Origin: JAISFI01 sp031553775
GTDB taxonomy: Bacteria > Bacteroidota > Bacteroidia > Bacteroidales > Azobacteroidaceae
Reading direction: 5' to 3'
Assembly: GCA_031553775.1 (NCBI GenBank)
Contig: JAVBLA010000073.1
Coordinates: 1 to 34,474, forward strand
Length of the DNA stretch: 34,474 nucleotides
Positions 16,989-22,241 of the stretch are shown here, piece after piece. The notes beneath the pieces were generated by a model. That model made no database searches. It was not told where the DNA came from and worked only from the letters and a program-made list of their open reading frames with translations. The position numbers and the translations under genes were made by a program. Position 1 is the stretch's first letter, and every line of letters starts with the position of its first letter.

Positions 16989-17120
16989 AAGAGCAATCCG
17001 GGTTCCTTTGGCAGACCATTCAAAAGCAGCTTCAATAATGCGGATTAACTGTAGTGAATCACCTGCCTGCACTTTCTGGACAGCCCCTTTACGGATAGAA
17101 TCGTAAATATTATCATAAAG
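16989..17120 (-). pseudogene. C-terminal remnant of a Gfo/Idh/MocA-type oxidoreductase
   Basis: On the minus strand, one frame reads LYDNIYDSIRKGA, then VQKVQAGDSLQLIRIIEAAF, then EWSAKGTRIAL over 44 codons. This resembles the last 45 or so residues of Gfo/Idh/MocA-family dehydrogenases, where an (F)YDNLYxxIRxG segment is followed by an IxxIEAAxES helix and a short final strand. The frame runs into TAG about ten codons upstream, and no start codon, Rossmann fold or remaining enzyme body is present. It is therefore read as a relic of a deleted gene. The assignment rests on pattern memory, not alignment. Confidence 0.6.
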
Positions 17121-17189
17121 CCGGATGATTTTCGATCTCCAAAGCTAATCATATCATCTTTTTCATGATGCTTTTTCAAAGAAATATTA

Positions 17190-17197
17190 TAACTTTG
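17190..17197 (+). promoter_or_regulatory. -7 promoter box of the ABC-F gene
   Basis: TAACTTTG followed by CG, with CTTTTTC about 13-19 bases upstream as a poor -33 element. The predicted leader is about 95 bases and ends in TTTTCAATT-type repeats. Confidence 0.5.
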
Positions 17198-17298
17198 CGA
17201 CTTTTTAAAATAGAAAAGAGAAACAAAAAAGAGAAAATTGCCATCCCTCCCACCGTTCCTCATTTTCAATTATCAATTTTCAATTTTTAATTATCATC

Positions 17299-18933
17299 AT
17301 GATTTCTGTTGACGGACTAACAGTAGAATTCGGCGGAACCACTCTATTTGCAGATGTTTCATTCGTAATCAACGAAAAAGATCGTATCGCCCTGATGGGT
17401 AAAAACGGCGCCGGCAAATCTACCTTGCTTAAAATATTAGCCGGATCAAGAAACCCTTCCAAAGGTAAGATCTCGGCTCCTAAAGACACGGTTATTGCTT
17501 ACCTTCCACAACATTTAATGACGGAAGACGGAAGAACTGTTTTTGAAGAAACATCGCAGGCTTTTTCCCATTTGTTCGAGATGGAGATGGAGATAGAATC
17601 GCTCAACAAGGAATTGTCGGAAAGAACCGATTACGATTCGGAAAGCTATTATGAACTGATAGAAAGAGTATCTGCCTTGAGCGAAAAGTTCTACACCATC
17701 GACATGACCAACTACGAAGCAGATGTAGAAAAAACCTTATTAGGACTGGGATTCAAGAGGGAGGACTTCCATCGCCAGACAAGCGACTTCAGCGGAGGGT
17801 GGAGGATGCGTATCGAACTGGCGAAAATACTGCTGCGCAATCCGGATGTAATTTTATTGGATGAGCCTACCAACCATCTGGACATAGAATCTATTCAATG
17901 GTTAGAAGATTTTTTGGTCAATAATGCCAAAGCGGTGATCGTTATTTCGCACGACAGGGCTTTTGTAGATCATATCACCACCCGCACCATAGAAGTAACG
18001 ATGGGACGGATCTACGATTATAAAGTAAATTACTCCAAATATCTTGAATTAAGGAAAGAACGCCGGGAACAGCAGCAAAAAGCTTTCGACGACCAACAGA
18101 AAATGATTGCCGAAACCACCGAATTCATAGAACGGTTCAAAGGCACATATTCCAAAACACTACAAGTACAATCGAGAGTAAAAATGCTGGAAAAACTAGA
18201 GATTATCGAAGTCGATGAGGAAGACACCTCTGCTCTGCGCTTAAAATTTCCTCCTTCTCCCCGCTCCGGCACTTATCCTGTCGTCATTAACGGGGTTTCA
18301 AAAAATTACGGGGAACACACGGTTTTCCGGAATGCCAACCTTACCATAGAAAGAGGAGATAAAATCGCTTTTGTGGGTAAAAACGGAGAAGGTAAATCCA
18401 CATTAGTCAAGTGTATCATGAATGAGATCGGTTTTGACGGGGAACTAACAGTCGGGCACAATGTGCAAATAGGCTATTTTGCCCAGAACCAGGCATCCTT
18501 GCTGGATGAAAACCTGACTGTTTTTCAAACGATAGACGATGTTGCCGTTGGTGATATCCGCACCAAAATTAAAGATCTGTTAGGTGCTTTCATGTTTGGC
18601 GGAGAGAATTCCACAAAAAAAGTAAAAGTTCTTTCAGGAGGAGAAAGAACCCGGCTGGCAATGATCAAACTCTTGCTGGAACCGGTCAATCTGCTCATCT
18701 TAGATGAGCCTACCAATCACCTGGATATGAAAACCAAAGACATCCTGAAAAGTGCACTGAAGGATTTCGACGGGACGCTGATCGTGGTTTCGCACGACCG
18801 TGACTTTTTAGATGGACTGGTTTCCAAGGTCTATGAATTCGGCAATCAAAAAGTCACCGAGCATTTAGAAGATATTTACGGATTCCTGCAAAAGAAAAAA
18901 ATGGAACACTTGCGGGAACTGGAAAAAAACTGA
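17299..18933 (+). CDS. ABC-F ATPase, YheS/YdiF type
   Basis: 544 residues with two ABC domains and no membrane segment, the layout of ABC-F proteins that act on ribosomes. Domain 1 has Walker A GKNGAGKST (34-42), signature FSGGWRMR and Walker B ILLDEPTNHLD. Domain 2 has Walker A GKNGEGKST (near 361), LSGGERTR and LILDEPTNHLD, each with the following SHDR switch. The charged linker between them (about 250-315, ELRKERREQQQKAFDD to VQSRVKMLEKLE) corresponds to the P-site tRNA interaction motif. The WRMR signature favours the YheS/YdiF group over EttA or antibiotic-resistance members. It probably resolves stalled translation; drug resistance is not indicated. Confidence 0.9.
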   Translation: MISVDGLTVEFGGTTLFADVSFVINEKDRIALMGKNGAGKSTLLKILAGSRNPSKGKISAPKDTVIAYLPQHLMTEDGRTVFEETSQAFSHLFEMEMEIESLNKELSERTDYDSESYYELIERVSALSEKFYTIDMTNYEADVEKTLLGLGFKREDFHRQTSDFSGGWRMRIELAKILLRNPDVILLDEPTNHLDIESIQWLEDFLVNNAKAVIVISHDRAFVDHITTRTIEVTMGRIYDYKVNYSKYLELRKERREQQQKAFDDQQKMIAETTEFIERFKGTYSKTLQVQSRVKMLEKLEIIEVDEEDTSALRLKFPPSPRSGTYPVVINGVSKNYGEHTVFRNANLTIERGDKIAFVGKNGEGKSTLVKCIMNEIGFDGELTVGHNVQIGYFAQNQASLLDENLTVFQTIDDVAVGDIRTKIKDLLGAFMFGGENSTKKVKVLSGGERTRLAMIKLLLEPVNLLILDEPTNHLDMKTKDILKSALKDFDGTLIVVSHDRDFLDGLVSKVYEFGNQKVTEHLEDIYGFLQKKKMEHLRELEKN

Positions 18934-18940
18934 TTTCCCT

Positions 18941-19552
18941 TTATTCGAAAATATGCCTGAAATCTTCCCCGTTCTGAGGCATATAAGTCTGCATGCCTAA
19001 TGCCGATCCTATCTCTACATTGGCCGGCCCATCGTCGATGAATAAGGTTTCAGAAGGAATAATTCCCGAATCGGCCAGTAAATGATCGAAAATGGCTTTG
19101 GCTGGTTTGGTAGCTCCTATTTCGTAAGACAGATACATTTTATCGAAATAGTCCTTTAAGACTTTATTACTACCCCATAATTCGGGAGTATGTGCCCATT
19201 CCATAATGATCGGGTTCGTATTACTCAGCAGATACAGCTTGTATTTTTTACGAAGCTGTTCTAACATCTCCAGCTTATAGACCGGCACATCTACCAGGAA
19301 CCCATATAAAGCATAATCAATATCTTTTCCGGGAATATCTTTTCCTGCCATCTGATTTATTGCGGTGTAAAACTCCTCACGGGAAACCGTACCTTCCTCT
19401 AATTGCAAGAATACACCTTTCTGATGATATGGATCCAATAATTCTTCTGCTGTTTGTAAACCTATCTCTTTGAAACGTCTTACAGCCTCGTTCCTGTCGA
19501 GGGTAATAAGCACTCCCCCCAGATCAAATACAATATTTTGGATATTGTTCAT
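18941..19552 (-). CDS. HAD-IA family phosphatase (YihX-like)
   Basis: A 203-residue haloacid-dehalogenase-fold hydrolase. Motif I is VFDLGGVL near residue 10, with the nucleophile Asp and a Gly where many HADs have the second Asp, as in the YihX group. Motif II is YLLSNTN, the motif III lysine lies in EIGATKPAKAIF, and motif IV is LFIDDGPANVE. YihX-type enzymes dephosphorylate sugar phosphates such as glucose-1-phosphate; the substrate here is unknown. The ATG at 19552 is chosen over a TTG at 19576 because a TACCTTTG promoter box (19573-19580) overlaps the latter. It converges with the ABC-F gene, seven bases apart. Confidence 0.87.
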   Translation of the reverse strand: MNNIQNIVFDLGGVLITLDRNEAVRRFKEIGLQTAEELLDPYHQKGVFLQLEEGTVSREEFYTAINQMAGKDIPGKDIDYALYGFLVDVPVYKLEMLEQLRKKYKLYLLSNTNPIIMEWAHTPELWGSNKVLKDYFDKMYLSYEIGATKPAKAIFDHLLADSGIIPSETLFIDDGPANVEIGSALGMQTYMPQNGEDFRHIFE

Positions 19553-19572
19553 TTCTAAAAAATTTGAAAAAC

Positions 19573-19580
19573 ACAAAGGT
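19573..19580 (-). promoter_or_regulatory. -7 promoter box of the HAD gene
   Basis: TACCTTTG followed by TG on the minus strand, 20 bases before the ATG at 19552. It rules out the upstream TTG as the start. No clear -33 element. Confidence 0.55.
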
Positions 19581-19723
19581 AGTCATTTTCCAATGAATAA
19601 ACATGCCCGGAAGGTATTATTATTCTCCAGTCTTTTAGCCACTTAAAAACATCTGGAACCATCTACTGATAAGCCCAAACATAAATTAACATCTTCTAAA
19701 AACAGATTTAACAGTCAAAATAT

Positions 19724-19752
19724 TTTGCAAAAAGAAAAAACCGCTATCTTTG
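19724..19752 (+). promoter_or_regulatory. Promoter of the structured RNA
   Basis: A -33 TTTG at 19724-19727 and a -7 TATCTTTG at 19745-19752 are separated by 17 bases, followed by CG. This is one of the best Bacteroidetes-type promoters in the window, and no coding sequence follows on this strand. Transcription should start near 19756-19760. Confidence 0.7.
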
Positions 19753-19755
19753 CGT

Positions 19756-19927
19756 GAGTTTAACACATTGGTATATAAATCAGGTGTATAAAATTTGGGT
19801 TTGAGATGAAGAGATAGAAGTTATTACAACAAACACCTTGATATACCAAAAACCTATGTTTTGAGCAAATAACATGTAATGTGTATGTAACGATCCCCTG
19901 GTCTGTGAAGATGAGGGGATTTCTTTT
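19756..19927 (+). ncRNA. Structured small RNA of unknown class
   Basis: About 170 bases between a strong promoter and an intrinsic terminator, with no open frame. Visible pairings: P1 joins ACACATT (19763-19769) to AATGTGT (19878-19884), with GTT (19758-19760) able to extend to AAC (19889-19891). P2 joins GGTATAT (19770-19776) to ATATACC (19841-19847) and continues above an internal loop as AGGTGT (19782-19787) with ACACCT (19833-19838), capped by a loop of about 45 bases. P3 is a small hairpin, ATGTT (19856-19860) with AACAT (19871-19875). Together they make a three-way junction. The gene is free-standing: its neighbours (HAD, murI) are on the other strand. A 6S-like RNA or a Bacteroidales-specific RNA family is possible, but I do not recognise it. 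Confidence 0.65.
19893..19927 (+). terminator. Intrinsic terminator of the structured RNA
   Basis: ATCCCCT (19893-19899) pairs perfectly with AGGGGAT (19914-19920), followed by TTCTTTT. The 14-base loop is G/A/T-rich. Confidence 0.75.
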
Positions 19928-20046
19928 AGGTATTCAGGCACCTTAAACCTCAAAAAAAAAAAATGCCATTAAATACAAATGACAGAAGGTTGAAAATCAA
20001 TAAGAAAAGATAAGTATTTTACCAAAAACAGGAAGGATCTCCAAAA

Positions 20047-20868
20047 TCAGTTTAGGATGATTTTTTTTGCATCAATCTTTTCATGTAAAAAAACGGTGGC
20101 CTGTTCTTTAAATTTTTCTTCGGATTCTGTAGTATAAAAATGACAACCTCCTGATTTGGAACATTTTTCATCTATTTCAGGATGTCTGGAGAGATAGTTG
20201 GCTAAACTTTTAGCCACATACTCTCCCTGGGATAAGAGTTGTACGCCTTCCGGCAGATAAGTTGCGATTTTAGTTTCAAGCAAAGGATAATGTGTACATC
20301 CGAGTATGACGGTATCAATACGATTGTCGTTCGTAAAAAGGCGATCTAGATGTTGTTTGACAAAATAGTCGGCGCCCGGCTTATCATATTCACGGTTTTC
20401 AACCAGAGGCACCCACATAGGACAAGCTTCACCAGTGACAATAATATCCGGAAAAAGCTTTTGAATTTCGATGGGATAAGAATTAGATTGAATGGTTCCG
20501 GAGGTCCCTACCACGCCTACGTGTCGTGTTCTCGTAAGTACATCTACTGCTTCCACAGTAGGACGGATCACACCCAACACTCTTTTTTCCGGTCCCAGAC
20601 GAGGTAAATCTACTTGCTGAATAGTACGCAAGGCTTTAGCAGATGCGGTATTACAGGCCAAAATAACCAATTGGCATCCTTCTTCAAAAAGACGGATTAC
20701 TGCCTGCAGGGTAAAGTTGTAAACTACTTCAAACGAACGGGGCCCATAAGGAGTCCGGGCGTTATCTCCCAGATAAAGATAATCGTATTCCGGAAGGTAC
20801 CTGCGAAATTGGTTTAATATCGTAAGACCGCCGTAGCCTGAGTCGAAAACGCCGATGGGGGAAAACAT
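20047..20868 (-). CDS. murI: Glutamate racemase MurI
   Basis: Cofactor-independent enzyme that converts L- to D-glutamate for peptidoglycan. The 273-residue product has both catalytic cysteines: Cys72 in VILACNTASA and Cys191 in ILGCTHYPLL. The N-terminal IGVFDSGYGGLT motif carries the conserved Asp-Ser, and GDNARTPYG lies at 34-42. Length is normal. It is the last gene of the minus-strand envelope block, 179 bases after the second ompH; that gap holds a 19-base inverted repeat. A TTTTTAGTTTTTAAT-type tract directly precedes its start codon. The assignment is firm. Confidence 0.96.
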   Translation of the reverse strand: MFSPIGVFDSGYGGLTILNQFRRYLPEYDYLYLGDNARTPYGPRSFEVVYNFTLQAVIRLFEEGCQLVILACNTASAKALRTIQQVDLPRLGPEKRVLGVIRPTVEAVDVLTRTRHVGVVGTSGTIQSNSYPIEIQKLFPDIIVTGEACPMWVPLVENREYDKPGADYFVKQHLDRLFTNDNRIDTVILGCTHYPLLETKIATYLPEGVQLLSQGEYVAKSLANYLSRHPEIDEKCSKSGGCHFYTTESEEKFKEQATVFLHEKIDAKKIILN

Positions 20869-20906
20869 TTTAAACTATAAACTAAAAATTAAAAACTAAA
20901 AATTAC
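20869..20906 (-). repeat. A/T tract before murI
   Basis: On the minus strand this reads as alternating TTTTTAGT and TTTTTAAT units up to the murI ATG. It is a CTAAAAA-type variant of the TTTTCAA tracts found before other start codons in the window. Confidence 0.55.
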
Positions 20907-20969
20907 CTACTGGCAAACGTTGTTTGAAAATTGGGGGATTCTGTTAAAGAATCCGGGACCGTAAAAGAC

Positions 20970-21026
20970 AAAAGCTAAAAACTAAAAGAAGTGGAAAATA
21001 ACCCTCACTTTTAGTTTTTAGCTTTT
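20970..21026. repeat. Perfect 19-bp inverted repeat between ompH and murI
   Basis: AAAAGCTAAAAACTAAAAG (20970-20988) and CTTTTAGTTTTTAGCTTTT (21008-21026) are exact reverse complements with a 19-base loop. In the minus-strand transcript this hairpin falls 22 bases after the ompH stop codon and could attenuate transcription into murI or protect the upstream mRNA. Confidence 0.8.
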
Positions 21027-21047
21027 AGTTTTTAATTCTAAGATGTC

Positions 21048-21548
21048 TTACTTAAGGCCCAATTTAGTTTTCACCAGAGGAGTAGCATCAATGGATTTGG
21101 ATGACATATAGAGGAACACTCCATTTTCCATGATATACGCATAACCTTGTTCATCTCCAACTGCTGTAATAGCATCTTTGATTTTTTTCTGGATCGGGGC
21201 AAGAAGTTTTTCCTGTTCTTTCTGCACGTCCTGACGAGCCTGTTGATAGAAAGTTTCAATTCTTTGCTTCATGTCTTCCAGTTCCTGCATTCTTCTTACT
21301 TTGATACTTTCATTCAAAGAGTCGATTTCCTGCATAAACTTGGTATATTTTACATTATATTCATTTTCAGAAGTTTTCAGCTCATCCGTAAAACTCTTAT
21401 TCAAAGAAGCGATCTGCGATTCCATAGCAGACACTTCGGGCATGGCATTAAAAATCTCCTGAGTATTGACATGTGCAATCTTCACTTCCTGGGCAAACGC
21501 TCCTACAGGGATGAGGAACAATGCAAATACGACTAATTTTTTTAACAT
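21048..21548 (-). CDS. OmpH/Skp-family periplasmic chaperone (second copy)
   Basis: 166 residues with a signal peptide (about 1-19, ending GAFAQ). The mature protein begins KIAHVNTQEIFNAMPEV, the OmpH/Skp core strand, then has a long helical coiled-coil region (about 45-130, rich in Glu, Lys and Gln) and a closing beta segment (GYAYIMENGVFLYMS, residues about 133-148). Skp-type trimers hold unfolded outer-membrane proteins on their way to BamA. It follows a paralogue by 56 bases and has its own -7 box at 21592-21599, so it may be expressed independently of the upstream genes. Confidence 0.9.
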   Translation of the reverse strand: MLKKLVVFALFLIPVGAFAQEVKIAHVNTQEIFNAMPEVSAMESQIASLNKSFTDELKTSENEYNVKYTKFMQEIDSLNESIKVRRMQELEDMKQRIETFYQQARQDVQKEQEKLLAPIQKKIKDAITAVGDEQGYAYIMENGVFLYMSSKSIDATPLVKTKLGLK

Positions 21549-21591
21549 ACGAATTTATTGTTTAAAGTTATTTTTTTGCGAATTTAGCGCA

Positions 21592-21599
21592 CAAATGTA
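21592..21599 (-). promoter_or_regulatory. -7 promoter box of the second ompH
   Basis: TACATTTG followed by TGCGCTAAA on the minus strand, 43 bases before the ATG at 21548. It probably gives separate transcription of ompH and murI inside the envelope block. Confidence 0.55.
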
Positions 21600-21604
21600 C
21601 ATAA

Positions 21605-22117
21605 TTATTTTGAATAACCCAACTTGGCTAATACTTCTGCACTGATATCTATTTTAGGGGAAGCGAATATAATGCTCATCGCCGATGCCCGGTCTATAAT
21701 TACATGATATCCTTTCTCTTCAGAAAGCTGCTTCACTGCGTTATAGATTTCGTCCTGGATCGGTTTAATCAGGCTTTCTCTCTTTTTGAACAATTCGCCG
21801 TCCGCACCAAAATATTTACGTTTAAGTTCCTGGGCAGCCTGTTCTTTTTGTACGATTTCGTTTTCCCGTTTGGTTTTCATTTCAGGCGACAGGAAAACAA
21901 GATCAGACTGGTAAGTCTTATAGAGGTTCTGTGCTTCCTGCTGGAGTGTTTCCACCTCAGCCTGCCATTTTTTAGAGATTCCCTCCAATTGTTCATTGGC
22001 CATTTCATACGCAGGAATATTTTTCAGGATATATTCCATGTCTATCAAGGCAAATTTCTGGGCACTCATTCCCATCGATACGATTGCCAAACATGCGATT
22101 AACAAGACCTTCTTCAT
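21605..22117 (-). CDS. OmpH/Skp-family periplasmic chaperone (first copy)
   Basis: 170 residues with a signal peptide (about 1-20, ending MSAQ). The core starts KFALIDMEYILKNIPAYEMA and leads into a long Gln/Glu/Lys-rich helical hairpin (about 40-125), then HVIIDRASAMSIIFASPKIDIS at the C-terminal sheet. It is the first of two tandem Skp-like chaperones placed after bamA, as in Porphyromonas gingivalis. The two share the fold but differ in most residues, so they may serve different client proteins. A run of four or more TTTTCAA units lies just upstream of its start codon. Confidence 0.9.
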   Translation of the reverse strand: MKKVLLIACLAIVSMGMSAQKFALIDMEYILKNIPAYEMANEQLEGISKKWQAEVETLQQEAQNLYKTYQSDLVFLSPEMKTKRENEIVQKEQAAQELKRKYFGADGELFKKRESLIKPIQDEIYNAVKQLSEEKGYHVIIDRASAMSIIFASPKIDISAEVLAKLGYSK

Positions 22118-22128
22118 AGTTTTAAATA

Positions 22129-22157
22129 ATTGAAAATTGAAAATTGAAAATTGAAAG
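22129..22157 (-). repeat. Tandem TTTTCAA heptads before ompH
   Basis: Four tandem copies of ATTGAAA on the plus strand (TTTCAAT on the coding minus strand) end 12 bases upstream of the ompH start codon at 22117. It is the longest regular example of the tracts seen before several genes. Confidence 0.7.
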
Positions 22158-22241
22158 TTACATGTTATTTCCGGATTCTTGGGAGAACTGAAATATACAT
22201 GTGTGTTTCATTTTAATTATTAACTCTATTAAACTTTATTA

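Larger units (their letters stand above)
16750..17298. other. Intergenic region between DUF4831 and ABC-F genes
   Basis: 549 bases without an intact gene. It holds a tandem ATTGAAA run at 16753-16773 beside the DUF4831 start, a candidate minus-strand -7 box at 16911-16918, a decayed oxidoreductase fragment at about 16989-17120, a plus-strand -7 box at 17190-17197 and TTTTCAATT-type repeats at 17262-17290 just before the ABC-F start. I see nothing else in 16780-16905. Confidence 0.7.

Noticed and set aside
17045..17269. Minus-strand open frame of 74 codons in the DUF4831/ABC-F spacer
   Set aside because: The translation is unlike any protein and starts in repeat sequence. A different frame of the same stretch carries the oxidoreductase-like remnant.
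19756..19927. Firm naming of the structured RNA as 6S RNA
   Set aside because: Length and long helix are compatible, but I could not identify a typical open central bubble on the 5' side, and it ends in a distinct terminator hairpin. Left as unknown class.
19952..19963. Run of 12 A as a phase-variable tract or as a murI terminator
   Set aside because: It is in no gene or promoter, and no hairpin precedes the matching T run on the murI strand.
15533..22157. ATTGAAA repeats as a CRISPR array
   Set aside because: Units are 7 bases, contiguous and scattered over several spacers, with no spacers between repeats and no cas genes.
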